The notes: generated by a model from the sequence alone, not told the origin. DNA of 64,000 nucleotides from Gemmatimonadota bacterium (GCA_026705925.1 JAPOZT010000017.1:1-64000), one strand, 5' to 3'; positions 42,605-54,877 are shown, counted from the first letter of the stretch. Numbers and translations are program-made.

Positions 42605-42786
42605 CATGGATGGCGGAAGCCCCGATCGGACTGCTCCGTTGCGAAGAAAAGAGTTGTCCCGATCCGGCCGCTCCCTTAAGTTTCAAGGTTGGAGAATACG
42701 CCGGTCAAGCCGGTCGAGCCCGGGCCAGCCCGGACTGGCTTCCGGCAGCGCACGCCCGCGGGGCGCCGAACCAAGGACCAGATACC

Positions 42787-45804
<3,018 letters not shown>

Positions 45805-45894
45805 CACCGGCAGACTCGAGTTGATGAAGCGCCCGAGTCGAGGCGCGCGTCAGCCACCATAAACGCCTTAATTCAATCCCACCATTAAACCGTA

Positions 45895-46671
45895 CTATTC
45901 TTCTTCGGCGCCGATCTGGCCCAGGTCCAGATCCAGTTCGTCGCGCCGCTGGTTCTTGGTGATCCTGCCGTCCTGCACCCACAGGATGCGGTCCGAAACG
46001 TCCAGCATCTTCAGGTCGTGGGTCGCCGAAATGATCGTCACCTGCTTTTCCTGGTTCAGTTCCCGCAACAGCTCGATGATCTCCCGTCCCGTCTTCCGGT
46101 CCAGGTTGCCCGTGGGCTCGTCCGCGAGGACGATGGCCGGATCGTTGGCCAGTGCGCGGGCCACGGCGACGCGCTGCTGCTGCCCGCCGGACAGTTCCAG
46201 CGGCTTGTGCTGGACCCGTTCGCCGAGTCCCACCAGCGTCAGCAGGTCGACACCCTTGTCGATGGCCTCGTCCGTCGCCAGGCCGGCGAAAATCATCGGC
46301 AGGGTGACGTTCTCCAGGGCGGTCATGACCGGGATCAGGTTGAAGGTCTGGAAGATGTAGCCGATCTTTCGGCACCGCAGCCAGGCCAGTTCGTAGGCGT
46401 CCAGCTGGGCGACGTCGACCTCGTCGATGTAGACCTTGCCCTCCGTGGGCTTGTCCAGCGCGCCGATCATGTTGAACAGGGTGGACTTGCCCGAGCCCGA
46501 CGGGCCCATGATGGAGATGTACTCCCCGCGCTGGACCTCCATGTCGATGCCCTTGAGCGCCTCCAGGGAAAGCTTGCCCATCTGATACACCCGCTTGACC
46601 CCGCGGGTGCGCACGATATTCTGGGTTTCGGTGTCCGGCGCGTCCATTACCGCGGTCTGCTCTTCAGTCAT
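45895..46671 (-). CDS. ABC transporter ATP-binding protein, MacB/LolD type
   Basis: 258 residues. Walker A GPSGSGKST, Q-loop FQTFNLIP, signature LSGGQQQR, Walker B VLADEPTGNLD and H-loop ATHD. The spacing and PTEGKVYIDEVDVAQLDAYELAWLRCRKIGYIFQ motif place it in the MacB/LolD/FtsE group that drives FtsX-type permeases. It is the last gene of the pgsA-to-ABC cluster and lies 69 bases after a minimal FtsX permease gene; together they form one transporter. Substrate unknown. Confidence 0.93.
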   Translation of the reverse strand: MTEEQTAVMDAPDTETQNIVRTRGVKRVYQMGKLSLEALKGIDMEVQRGEYISIMGPSGSGKSTLFNMIGALDKPTEGKVYIDEVDVAQLDAYELAWLRCRKIGYIFQTFNLIPVMTALENVTLPMIFAGLATDEAIDKGVDLLTLVGLGERVQHKPLELSGGQQQRVAVARALANDPAIVLADEPTGNLDRKTGREIIELLRELNQEKQVTIISATHDLKMLDVSDRILWVQDGRITKNQRRDELDLDLGQIGAEEE

Positions 46672-46740
46672 TTCCCGCCCCTTTCAGGTCGACTTCCGGT
46701 TTGAATCCATCCAGCTAAGTGTTCCGGTTGTATTCCCTCG

Positions 46741-47403
46741 TCAGACTTCCGTGCGCATGGCGTCGGCCGGCGGCATCTGGGATGCCCGATACGCGGGATA
46801 CAGCGCGCCGATGATGGCGAGCCCCAGTCCGGCACCGAGCGAATACAGGCCGCTTTGGGCCACCTCCAGTACCGGAAACAGCACCAGGGGATCCCATCCA
46901 TAGGAGGTCATCATCGAGATCAGCATGAACAGGCAGCCCATGATGACCCCGCCTACCGATCCGACCAGTCCCTGGAAGGTGGATTCCAGCACGAAAAGTT
47001 GTATGATGAACTTGTCCAGGGCCCCCAGGCACTTCATGGTTCCGATTTCACGGTACCTTTCGGTGACCGACATCAGCATGGCGTTGGTGATGCCGACGAC
47101 GCACACGAGCAGAGAGAGGGAAACAAGCCATACCTGCTGCGTCGCCGAATCGCCGTCCGCGCCCTTCTGTTCCAGCAATGCCCGGACCTGGGGGGAACCG
47201 CCTTCCACGAGCGCTTCGTTGATGGAGGCGCTGGTCAGGATGGACATGAGAAAGGCGATGCCGAAGAAGATGCCTCCGATCGTGATCAGCGACCGCCAGA
47301 ACCGGATCCTCAGGCTGCGGAAACTGATCTCGATTGCCTTGGACAGGGGCAGCGATATCTGTTTCTCCGTCGTGCCGGCCATCGCGGCCGATTCCGTCGT
47401 CAT
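46741..47403 (-). CDS. Minimal FtsX/MacB-type ABC permease
   Basis: 220 residues, about half of MacB or LolC. TM helices at RFWRSLITIGGIFFGIAFLMSIL (1), VWLVSLSLLVCVVGITNAMLM (2), LVGSVGGVIMGCLFMLISMM (3) and AGLGLAIIGALYPAYRA (4). The family coupling segment TERYREIGTMKCLGALDKFI and C-terminal PAYRASQMPPADAMR match FtsX permeases, but the periplasmic domain between TM1 and TM2 is cut to about 35 residues. Its start overlaps the stop of the PqqD gene by 4 bases. It may act as a homodimer with the ATPase below. Confidence 0.9.
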   Translation of the reverse strand: MTTESAAMAGTTEKQISLPLSKAIEISFRSLRIRFWRSLITIGGIFFGIAFLMSILTSASINEALVEGGSPQVRALLEQKGADGDSATQQVWLVSLSLLVCVVGITNAMLMSVTERYREIGTMKCLGALDKFIIQLFVLESTFQGLVGSVGGVIMGCLFMLISMMTSYGWDPLVLFPVLEVAQSGLYSLGAGLGLAIIGALYPAYRASQMPPADAMRTEV

Positions 47404-47795
47404 GCGTTCCTTTCTCCTTTTCTGTTTGCCACGGCCAGTCCGATCAACCCCTTCTCCGTGAGTTGTTTCAGGTACGTCAGCGTGGAGACCTCCGCTTCCT
47501 TGCGTTCCAGCTTGTACTCGGTCCGGATCGTCGATATGACGTGGTCTACCGAATTCTGCCCGTCACATAGCCCCCAGAGGAACGAACCGATCCGGTCCAG
47601 CACCACCGTCCGCCGGCTCGGTACGTAGAACATCCGGGACATGGTGTTGATCCACCAGGTCTTACGCCTCGGAATGCCCAGTACGATCTCCCCGTCGGAG
47701 TTCTCCTCGCAGGTCAGCTTCTCATTGCGAACCGGCTTCGCGCGCAACAACTCCCTTCGGGGCAGCGGGGGCGGCTTCTTTCGAAACAATTGCAT
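47400..47795 (-). CDS. PqqD-family protein (RRE-like)
   Basis: 131 residues. The core follows the PqqD/RRE pattern: LGIPRRKTWWINTMSRMF, TVVLDRIGSFLWGLCDGQNSVDHVISTIRTEY, ERKEAEVSTLTYLKQLTEKGLIGL. PqqD binds precursor peptides (RiPP recognition element). Here no PQQ or RiPP enzyme is near; the partner is an ABC transporter, overlapped by 4 bases, and a 314-residue unknown protein 23 bases upstream. A basic N-terminus (MQLFRKKPPPLPRR) is added to the domain. Function is inferred only. Confidence 0.82.
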   Translation of the reverse strand: MQLFRKKPPPLPRRELLRAKPVRNEKLTCEENSDGEIVLGIPRRKTWWINTMSRMFYVPSRRTVVLDRIGSFLWGLCDGQNSVDHVISTIRTEYKLERKEAEVSTLTYLKQLTEKGLIGLAVANRKGERNA

Positions 47796-47818
47796 GATGG
47801 ACGACCCTTCCCGAGAGA

Positions 47819-48763
47819 TCAGTGGCAGACCACCGTACCGGCTATTTCGTCCAGAAACTCGGGCCGGTGCGATTCGTCCAGGTGTCGCAGCACGTATATC
47901 CTATTGCCATCGATACAATGCCAGCCGCGACAACTCAATGGTTTTTTTCGCGGTCGCCGCCACGGCAGCCACGCCATGCGGCTGTGCTCCGTCTCGGGAT
48001 CCACCCCCTGGCCCGTCCCGCCGATGGACGGATGTCCGCCCGTGGGACCGGCGTCGTCGATCCAGACGTCGATTTCGCTGCCATAGGTGTCCTGGAACCA
48101 GTCCGGGAACGTCCGGCCCTCCAGGTGCATTTCGGCAAGGCTCATTCTTGACAGTTCCAATCTGGCGCCGCCGCGCTGGAAAGTCAACTCGATACGGCCC
48201 GTCATGAAGGAGTGTTGCTTCAGGACGCAGTCGGACGGCAGCTCGATGCGCAGCCCGTACACGGCCCAGGTAGCGGTGTCGCCGCGCGCGTGGTCGTCCA
48301 GGGTGTTCAGCAATCTCGAAGCCCGGGTCATCATGGACTCTCCCCCGCGCCCGAGGACCTGGGCGAAGACCGTGCGGCCGCAGATTTCGCACATCCACAG
48401 GCAGCCGTATGCCTGCAGAGGCTCGGGTCCTTCCGTCCGCCAGTGAAACCCCTCCACCGTCCGGTCCGCCAGTACAGTCTCGTCCTTGATGAGCGCCAGG
48501 TCGCGCCGGACCTTGACGGGCGGCGCCTTCTTCCCGCCCTTCCCGGCGAGGTTCTTGAGATACCTTGCGACCACCTGGTCGGCCGATTCCCGGCCGCGCG
48601 TTCGCTCCCATCTCAGCTCGAAACGGGGCATCTCCGAATCGTCGAGCCGCAGATAGCCCGTCGAAAAATCGCCCGATACCGCGCCGATGCTCCAGTCTTC
48701 CGGTCGCTCGAACGACAGGTGATGCCAACCCGTGACCACCCATTTCGGTGCCCCGCGATTCAT
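47819..48763 (-). CDS. Unknown two-repeat protein, ABC/PqqD cluster
   Basis: 314 residues, not recognised by name. Two halves have related patterns: GWHHLSFERPEDWSIG-VSGDFSTGYLRLDDSEM-PRFELRWE (residues 12-54) and GLRIELPSDCVLKQHSFMTGRIELTFQRGGARLELSRMS (about 168-206), reminiscent of DcrB/PsbP-type beta folds. It has CEIC in the middle (WMCEICGRTV), no signal peptide and no membrane segment. ATG 48763 overlaps the pgsA stop (ATGA). An upstream open frame is not supported. It is probably cytosolic and works with the PqqD/ABC genes. Confidence 0.75.
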   Translation of the reverse strand: MNRGAPKWVVTGWHHLSFERPEDWSIGAVSGDFSTGYLRLDDSEMPRFELRWERTRGRESADQVVARYLKNLAGKGGKKAPPVKVRRDLALIKDETVLADRTVEGFHWRTEGPEPLQAYGCLWMCEICGRTVFAQVLGRGGESMMTRASRLLNTLDDHARGDTATWAVYGLRIELPSDCVLKQHSFMTGRIELTFQRGGARLELSRMSLAEMHLEGRTFPDWFQDTYGSEIDVWIDDAGPTGGHPSIGGTGQGVDPETEHSRMAWLPWRRPRKKPLSCRGWHCIDGNRIYVLRHLDESHRPEFLDEIAGTVVCH

Positions 48764-49320
48764 GTGACCGTTCTTTCCCGCCGCGCGAATTCCAGGATGT
48801 AGTGCAGGCCCGATCCGACCACGCAGCAGAGGGCCGCCCAGAGGGCCCACGTTCCGTATGGCTGCCAATCCACGACGTAGAGGACCAGCGCGACGCCCAT
48901 GGCCAGGGTGGTCAGCTTGCCGACCCGGTCGGCCGGCAGGATCACGTTCCCGGGCTTGAGATACAGGTACGCGCCCGCAATCAGAATGGACAGGTCGCGG
49001 GCGATGATCAGCGCGGCCGCCCACAGCGGGAATTCCCGGAACAGGACCAGAAAGACCGACAGGCTGCCGACCAGGATCTTGTCGGCCAGCGGATCGAGCA
49101 CGAGCCCCCACCTGGATGCCCAGCGGAAGCGGCGCGCCAGGTAACCGTCGGCCGCATCCGTCAGAAAGGCGCACCCGACCAGCGCGTACAGGACCAGCCG
49201 CGCATCCCCGGCGAAACTCCAGTAGATGAAAGGAACGGCGGCAATGCGCGAAAGGGACAGCACGTTGGGCGGCGTCCAGAACCGTCCCTGGCTTCCGTTC
49301 CCTTCGGAGTCCGCACTCAT
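48760..49320 (-). CDS. pgsA: CDP-alcohol phosphatidyltransferase (PgsA-like)
   Basis: 186 residues, membrane enzyme with about 5 TM helices. The CDP-alcohol motif is complete: D-x2-DG-x2-AR-x8-G-x3-D-x3-D in TDAADGYLARRF...GLVLDPLADK. With this size and PPNVLSLSRIAAVPFIYW at the N-terminus it fits phosphatidylglycerophosphate synthase; a CDP-diacylglycerol-inositol or serine transferase is less likely. ATG 49320 has GAAGGA 9 bases upstream; an in-frame ATG 13 codons earlier is possible. The next gene's ATG overlaps its stop. Confidence 0.88.
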   Translation of the reverse strand: MSADSEGNGSQGRFWTPPNVLSLSRIAAVPFIYWSFAGDARLVLYALVGCAFLTDAADGYLARRFRWASRWGLVLDPLADKILVGSLSVFLVLFREFPLWAAALIIARDLSILIAGAYLYLKPGNVILPADRVGKLTTLAMGVALVLYVVDWQPYGTWALWAALCCVVGSGLHYILEFARRERTVT

Positions 49321-49366
49321 GCCACCGTCCTTCGCGGGCGTCGCGGGTGCGCGAGGCACGCCAGTT

Positions 49367-51076
49367 TCACGCGGCCGCCGTGCGCCGGAGCATCTCGCGG
49401 GCGTGGGTGAGGGCCATGGCGTCCACCGTCTCCCCGGCCAGCATGCGCGCGATCTCCCGGACCCGGCCGTCCTCGTCCAGGTGATCGACCAGCGTGATCG
49501 ACCTGCCGCGGGCCGATTGCTTGTGCACGGTGAAATGGGTACGGCCCCAGCACGCCACTTGGTGAAGATGGGTGATGCACAGCACCTGATGGTCCCGGGA
49601 AAGCAGCTTCAGGCGGTGGCCGACCGATTCTGCGATGCGTCCGCCGATGCCGATGTCCAGTTCGTCGAATATCAGTGTCGGCATGCGGTCGGATTCGGCC
49701 AGGATCACCTTCAGCGCCAGCATGATGCGGGAGATCTCGCCGCCGGAGGCAATGCTCGCCAGCGGTTTCAGGACCTCCCCGGCATTGGGCGATATCAGGA
49801 ATTCGATCTGGTCCAATCCGTGGGCGTCCACACGGTAGCGGCGTCCGTCGATCCGCAACGGTCCGTCATCGGACTCCTGCCACGCGATCCCGACCTGGAA
49901 GCCGGTCTTTCCCATGCCCAGTTCCGCCAGTTCCGCCACGACCCGGCCTTCCAGCTTGCGGGCAACCTGTTTACGCCGGTCCGACAGGGCTTTCGCACAT
50001 TCGGCCAATTCCTGCCGGGCCGCTTCCACCTCCTCGCGCAGGCCGCTCCGGCGTTCGTCGGCTGTGTCCATCCGGCCCAGTTCCCCGGCGATCCGTTCGC
50101 GATGGGCCGCGACCTCCTCGATCGTGCTGCCGTATTTCCGCTTGAGCCGCCCGATGAGATCCAGCCGGTCCAGCGCCTCTTCCAGGCGCGCCGGGTCGTA
50201 TTCGACGCGGTCGCGGTAGCGCCGAAGGAAATCGGTGCAGTCGTCGAGCTGGTAGCGCGCGGTGCGCACGCTTTCGAGGGCCTCGCCCAGCGAAGGGTCG
50301 ATACGCTCCGCTTCCTCCAGCGCGCGGATGACGCGGACCAGTCCGTCGACGAACGCTTCCTCTCCTTCGGAAATCGCCTCGGAAGCCTCGGAAGCGACCC
50401 GGATCAACTGTTCCGCGTGCTCCAGGACGGTCCGCTCCCTCTCCAGTTCCTCGTCTTCACCGGGCGAAAGGTCCGCCTGGTCGAGTTCGTCGAGCTGGAA
50501 GCGGTAGAGTTCCTCCCGTTCACGGGTGGCGGCGAGTTCTTCCTCCAGTTTCTGCAGGGCCCCAGACCTTTCCGTGAACCGGCGGTAGGCTTCGGCGACG
50601 CGTTGCTTCGGCGTTCTGACGTCCTCGAAACCATCCAGGAAGTCCCGGTGCGTCCGCGGGTTCAGCAGCGTCTGGTGATCGTGCTGTCCGTGCAGGTCAA
50701 CCAGCAGGCCGCCCAGTCTCCTGAGGACGGAAACGGTGACCAGGCTGCCGTTGATCGTGCACCGGTTGCGTCCGTCGCGGCTGACCTCCCGCCGGATGAT
50801 CAGCCCATCCTCCTCCGGGTCCACGCCGATCTCCGTCAGCAGGTCCCGCAGCTGAGGGTCGCGCTCCCCTTCGAAGAGCCCCTCGACGACCACGGACCGC
50901 GCACCGTTCCGTATGGTGTCCGACGCGGCCCGGCCGCCGAGAATGAGTCCCAGTGCGCCGATCAGGATGGACTTCCCGGAACCGGTTTCACCCGTGAGTA
51001 CGTTCAATCCGGGGGTGAACTCGATGTCCACCTCGTCCAGAAGCGCGTAGTTTTTGACCCTCAGGTTCGCGAGCAT
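49367..51076 (-). CDS. recN: DNA repair protein RecN
   Basis: SMC-like ATPase in double-strand break repair, 569 residues. Walker A GETGSGKSILIGALGLILGGRA near residue 30, long coiled coil (residues 150-370), signature LASIASGGEISRIMLALK, Walker B PTLIFDELDIGIGG and VLCITHLHQVA. Start MLANLRVKNYALLDEVDIEF is standard. Lies in a long same-strand run; nadK is 72 bases upstream. Confidence 0.96.
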   Translation of the reverse strand: MLANLRVKNYALLDEVDIEFTPGLNVLTGETGSGKSILIGALGLILGGRAASDTIRNGARSVVVEGLFEGERDPQLRDLLTEIGVDPEEDGLIIRREVSRDGRNRCTINGSLVTVSVLRRLGGLLVDLHGQHDHQTLLNPRTHRDFLDGFEDVRTPKQRVAEAYRRFTERSGALQKLEEELAATREREELYRFQLDELDQADLSPGEDEELERERTVLEHAEQLIRVASEASEAISEGEEAFVDGLVRVIRALEEAERIDPSLGEALESVRTARYQLDDCTDFLRRYRDRVEYDPARLEEALDRLDLIGRLKRKYGSTIEEVAAHRERIAGELGRMDTADERRSGLREEVEAARQELAECAKALSDRRKQVARKLEGRVVAELAELGMGKTGFQVGIAWQESDDGPLRIDGRRYRVDAHGLDQIEFLISPNAGEVLKPLASIASGGEISRIMLALKVILAESDRMPTLIFDELDIGIGGRIAESVGHRLKLLSRDHQVLCITHLHQVACWGRTHFTVHKQSARGRSITLVDHLDEDGRVREIARMLAGETVDAMALTHAREMLRRTAAA

Positions 51077-51148
51077 AGGCTACAACAATGAACGGCGGGA
51101 CCGCACGGGACCCGTCTGGTAAGGGCCGGTCCATGCTGACCGGGATGT

Positions 51149-52102
51149 TCAGCGTTCCCCCCATTTCAGCTTCGTGCGCAGGACATCGTAAAAGGAACGA
51201 TCCGTGAACCGGATCAGGTGTATGGTGTGGTCCGCCCGGTAAAGCTCGACGGTGCTTCCCGGCTGGATCACCACGTTCTCCTGGCCGTCCACGGTGAGCA
51301 GGAGATCGGGATGGTCCGCCCGGACTTCGATCCGTATGCGGTCCCGGGCGGCGAGCACCATGGCGCGGTTGGAGAGCGTATGCGGACAGATGGGCGACAC
51401 GACGATCGCTTCCATGTCAGGCGCCAGAATAGGGCCTCCCGCCGCCAGCGAATAGGCCGTGGAGCCGGTCGGGGTCGACACGATCAGCCCGTCGGCCATG
51501 ACGTCGTTGACATATTCGTCATTGATATAGATGCTCAGTTCGATGACCCGGCAGATCGCTCCCTTGTCGATCACGATGTCGTTCAGCGCCGAAAACGTGC
51601 CTGCGGCAGCCGTGACCACGCCTGCACCGGCCTCGCCCGCATCGGCACCGGCCGCGTCCACTCCGGCACCAGCCGCGTCCACCGGTGTCCCGTTCGCTAT
51701 CCGTCCATGCAGGACCAGCCGCTTGTCCAGCGTGTACCGCCCGTCGAAGACGCGTCCGAGGGCGTCGTCGAGGTCGCCGGGCGTCGTCTGCATCATGAAG
51801 CCGAGCTTTCCGGAATTTACGCCGAGAATGGGCGTGCCGGAAGCGCCCACCAGGCGCGCGGTCTTGAGCAGGGTGCCGTCCCCACCGATGGCGATGACCC
51901 AGTCGACGTCCTCCACGGCACGGTCGTCCGAATCCACGATCACACACTCCCCGCGGGTTTCCTCATCACCGACCGTGGCCGCCAGATCGGCCGAGAGCGT
52001 CGGCTTTCCGGACCGCGACGAAACCAGGCGCACGAGTTCCGGGATCAGGCCGGCGATAACGGGCCGTGCCGGATTGGCGATGACGCCCACGCGATTCATC
52101 AA
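51149..52102 (-). CDS. nadK: NAD kinase
   Basis: Phosphorylates NAD to NADP, 317 residues. GGDGTLL motif (residues 74-80), LNDIVIDKGA (the NE/D motif), and PTGSTAYSLAAGGPIL; VDGQENVVI near the C-terminus. An Ala/Gly-rich repeat (DAAGAGVDAAGADAGEAGAG) is inserted before the NDIVI strand, outside the active site. Its start overlaps the stop of the prenyl synthase by 4 bases (52099-52102). Confidence 0.95.
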   Translation of the reverse strand: MMNRVGVIANPARPVIAGLIPELVRLVSSRSGKPTLSADLAATVGDEETRGECVIVDSDDRAVEDVDWVIAIGGDGTLLKTARLVGASGTPILGVNSGKLGFMMQTTPGDLDDALGRVFDGRYTLDKRLVLHGRIANGTPVDAAGAGVDAAGADAGEAGAGVVTAAAGTFSALNDIVIDKGAICRVIELSIYINDEYVNDVMADGLIVSTPTGSTAYSLAAGGPILAPDMEAIVVSPICPHTLSNRAMVLAARDRIRIEVRADHPDLLLTVDGQENVVIQPGSTVELYRADHTIHLIRFTDRSFYDVLRTKLKWGER

Positions 52103-53196
52103 AAGGTCCTTCCGATCAGGTATTCCGCCCAGTTGATCAGGTACTCCTTATAAGAAGAGTCGGGAACGGCATCGAGATCTCGAATGGCATCGGTCACGCG
52201 GCGTTCCATGAGCGTCCGGGCGTGGTCGAGACCGCCGTGGGCCAGGATGAGGTCGCGGACCTCCGCGATCTGCCCGTCGGTAGCCTCCGGTTTTCCGACG
52301 ACTTCCAGCAGAAACCGCCGCTCGGCGTCCGAAGCCTTCTGGTAGGTGTAGACGAGCAGCAGGGTGCGCTTCCCTTCCCGCAGGTCGGAGCACACCGGTT
52401 TCCCCAGCGTGGCCTCGTCGGCCGTGAGGCCCAGGATGTCGTCCTGCAGCTGGAAGGCCACGCCGCACTGCCCGGTGAACGATGAAATCGCCCGCACCAT
52501 GGGGTGGTTTCGGTCCGGCGTATTCAGGCCGATCATCGCGCCGGCCGCGCCCGCGAAGGCGTAGAGCGCACCGGTTTTCCGCCAAAACATGTCGATGACG
52601 GTCGCTTCGTCCAGGCTGTCCATGGGCGCCTTGGCGTACTGAATGTCCAGCGCCTGTCCGCCGACGAGGGTCAGGAGGACTTCCGTCTCCAGGTAGCGGA
52701 TGAGTGCGACCACCACCTCGCCGTTGTCCGCGTCCGCGTCGTACAGTTCAGTCAGGAGCGCGGTGGCCCACCCGTGCTGGACCTCACCGGTCATGATCCC
52801 GATGGACAAGCCGTAGTGGGCGGCTTCAATATCGTCGAAGGCCCCGCCGGCCAGCGCCCGCCTCCGGAACTCCTCGTGGACGGTGGGCGTGCCGCGCCGC
52901 AGCGCGTCGCGGTCCATGATGTCGTCATGCACGATGGTCCAGGTGTGGAACAGTTCCACCGCGACCGCCGCGGGCGTTGCGGCCTGCTCCCGGCCGCCCA
53001 CGGCGCCGCAGGAGAAGTAGAGTACGCAGGGACGGAGCACCTTGCCGGACGCCTTCAGGTAGCTGAACACCCCGTCGTGTATGTCCTCCGGGACGAACAG
53101 CGCTTTGCGGCGGTCTTGCTCCAGGTACGCGCGCACCCATTCTTTGCGCACGGCCAGCGCGTCGAGGAAGTCCTGCCTTCCCGGGGTATCGGTCAT
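52099..53196 (-). CDS. Polyprenyl synthetase (isoprenyl diphosphate synthase)
   Basis: 365 residues. First Asp-rich motif HDDIMD (VHDDIMDRD), second QLQDDILG, with GKVLRPCVLYF upstream. These are trans-type isoprenyl diphosphate synthases; the chain length (C15-C20 or longer) cannot be read reliably. Residues before the first motif (ELFHTWTIVHDD) have His/Thr rather than two bulky aromatics, which allows longer products. ATG at 53196. Overlaps nadK. Confidence 0.9.
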   Translation of the reverse strand: MTDTPGRQDFLDALAVRKEWVRAYLEQDRRKALFVPEDIHDGVFSYLKASGKVLRPCVLYFSCGAVGGREQAATPAAVAVELFHTWTIVHDDIMDRDALRRGTPTVHEEFRRRALAGGAFDDIEAAHYGLSIGIMTGEVQHGWATALLTELYDADADNGEVVVALIRYLETEVLLTLVGGQALDIQYAKAPMDSLDEATVIDMFWRKTGALYAFAGAAGAMIGLNTPDRNHPMVRAISSFTGQCGVAFQLQDDILGLTADEATLGKPVCSDLREGKRTLLLVYTYQKASDAERRFLLEVVGKPEATDGQIAEVRDLILAHGGLDHARTLMERRVTDAIRDLDAVPDSSYKEYLINWAEYLIGRTF

Positions 53197-53261
53197 ATAT
53201 GACGCCAGTCATCTGGTGCGGACCCGTCCCGCCGGGAACGCTCGATGGAGGTCGCCGGAAT

Positions 53262-53552
53262 CTAGAACTGCAGGTCGTCGCCCTGGCCAGGCGGCGATTC
53301 CGTGCCCTGGCCGGGCGGCGATTCCGGCTCGAAGGGCTCGATGACGAACCGGCCGTTCTCCACGCGCACCAGCTTGCGCACGTGTTCGTCCGCCGCGTTC
53401 AGCTGCCGGGTGCAGATCCGGGAAAGCTCGATGCCCTCCTGGAAGAGGGCGAGCGATTCATCCAGCGGGAGATCGCCCTGTTCCATGCGTTCGACGATGT
53501 GTTCGAGACGCTTCAGCGCCTCCTCGAAAGTCGGTTTTTCCTTTTCGTTCAT
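53262..53552 (-). CDS. xseB: Exodeoxyribonuclease VII small subunit
   Basis: 96 residues. TFEEALKRLEHIVERMEQGDLPLDESLALFQEGIEL is the XseB core (residues 8-43). The tail holds a doubled ESPPGQG unit. It lies 17 bases after xseA and completes the exonuclease that degrades single-stranded DNA. Confidence 0.92.
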   Translation of the reverse strand: MNEKEKPTFEEALKRLEHIVERMEQGDLPLDESLALFQEGIELSRICTRQLNAADEHVRKLVRVENGRFVIEPFEPESPPGQGTESPPGQGDDLQF

Positions 53553-53569
53553 TCTCGGTATCCCGTCGG

Positions 53570-54877
53570 TCAGGCAGGTTCGGTGTTATTCGAGTCTTCG
53601 AACAGGCCGAAGGTGGCCGGCGCTTCCTCGCGCCGTTTCCCCCGGGCGGCGGACCCGGAAGTCTCCGCCCCGTCATGCAGGTGCTCGACCCTGCAGAACG
53701 CTTCGCCCTTGCGCAGGCGTACGTTCACGCGGTCGTCGACGCTGAGTTCATCCGCGTCGCGGACGATGCGCCCGTCCGACGCACGCTGGCAGACGGCGTA
53801 TCCGCGTTCCAGGACCGAGAGCGGACTGAGGGCCTGAAGCCGTCCCGCCAGTCCGCCGACCAGCTGTGCGCGTGTCTCGTGGTCGTGAAAGCACCGGTCG
53901 GCCAGTCGGCGGGTCAGTTCATCGGTGAACTGGGCGTACTGGCCGATCTGGTCCACGGGACGCCTGAGTCCGTAACTGGTCACTGCCGCGGCGACGCGCT
54001 GGCGGGACCGGTCCAGGTACCCCGTCATGCTTCCGCAGAGACGTCTCAACACGGCCTCCGACCGGTCCTTCAACTCCCGCAGGTCGCGGACGACGATTTC
54101 GGCCGCGCCTGACGGCGTGGGGGCCCGGAGATCGGCCGCGAAGTCGGTCAGCGTGTAGTCCGTTTCGTGTCCCACGGCCGAGACCACCGGGATACGAGAC
54201 TGGAAGACCGCCCGGACCACCGCTTCTTCGTTGAACGCCCACAGGTCCTCCACTGATCCGCCGCCCCTGCCGACGATCAGCACGTCCACCGCGCCGTGGT
54301 CGTTCAGCTCTTCGATGGCGGCCGCGATCTCCGCCGCGGCGCCTTCGCCCTGTACGGGTGCCGGCCTCAGGATGATCGAGACCCAGGGCGCGCGCCGGCG
54401 CAGGACCTGGATGATGTCCCGGATCGCGGCGCCGGACGCGGAGGTGACCACGCCCACCCGCTCCGGGAAGGAAGGCAGCGCCTGCTTGTGTTCCTCGCGG
54501 AACAGGCCCTCTTTCTCGAGCTTGGCCTTCAGCCGCTCGAAGGCCGCCTGGAGCGCACCCGCGCCGACGGGCTTTAGTTGCTGGGCGACGAGTTGGTACT
54601 GTCCCTGCACGTCGTAGACGGAAAGTGCGCCCCGCGCCAGCACCTCCATGCCGTCTTCTGGTTCGAAGGTCAGTTTGCGGTTCGCCGACCGCCACATGAC
54701 GCAGCGCAACTGGCTGCGGTCGTCCTTCAGCGAGAAGTAGGCATGACCTGACGAGTGCCGCTTGTAGTTGGAGATTTCACCGGATACCGACACGTAGGGA
54801 AACGTTTCCTCGAGGAGCGTCTTGATCCCCGCGGTCAGTTCGGTAACGGTCAGAACGCCGTTGTCGCTCTCTTTCAC
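53570..54877 (-). CDS. xseA: Exodeoxyribonuclease VII large subunit
   Basis: 435 residues. N-terminal OB-fold (VSVSGEISNYKRHSSGHAYFSLKDDRSQLRCVMW), then the catalytic region PERVGVVTSASGAAIRDI, DVLIVGRGGGSVEDLWAFNEE, PVVSAVGHETDYTLTDFAADLRAPTPSGAAE and LSPLSVLERGYAV. An upstream TTG (54910) extends the frame, but GAGGAAGG 9 bases before GTG 54877 favours that start; TTG 54880 is equally possible. Immediately follows rny on the same strand. Confidence 0.93.
   Translation of the reverse strand: MKESDNGVLTVTELTAGIKTLLEETFPYVSVSGEISNYKRHSSGHAYFSLKDDRSQLRCVMWRSANRKLTFEPEDGMEVLARGALSVYDVQGQYQLVAQQLKPVGAGALQAAFERLKAKLEKEGLFREEHKQALPSFPERVGVVTSASGAAIRDIIQVLRRRAPWVSIILRPAPVQGEGAAAEIAAAIEELNDHGAVDVLIVGRGGGSVEDLWAFNEEAVVRAVFQSRIPVVSAVGHETDYTLTDFAADLRAPTPSGAAEIVVRDLRELKDRSEAVLRRLCGSMTGYLDRSRQRVAAAVTSYGLRRPVDQIGQYAQFTDELTRRLADRCFHDHETRAQLVGGLAGRLQALSPLSVLERGYAVCQRASDGRIVRDADELSVDDRVNVRLRKGEAFCRVEHLHDGAETSGSAARGKRREEAPATFGLFEDSNNTEPA

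Noticed and set aside
42610..42786. In-frame 59-codon extension of secA
   Set aside because: Begins right at the sigma-gene terminator; SecA family N-terminus starts at 42787.
45805..45894. Terminator between secA and the ABC ATPase
   Set aside because: Only a 6-base GACTCG/CGAGTC stem with no T-tract on either strand.
48764..49174. Extension of the 314-residue protein upstream of 48763
   Set aside because: Would overlap pgsA almost entirely; translation is R/G/P-rich and the ATGA overlap gives a natural start.
49226..51091. 621-codon frame antisense to recN and pgsA
   Set aside because: Shadow of recN; no motif and it crosses the recN start and the pgsA region.
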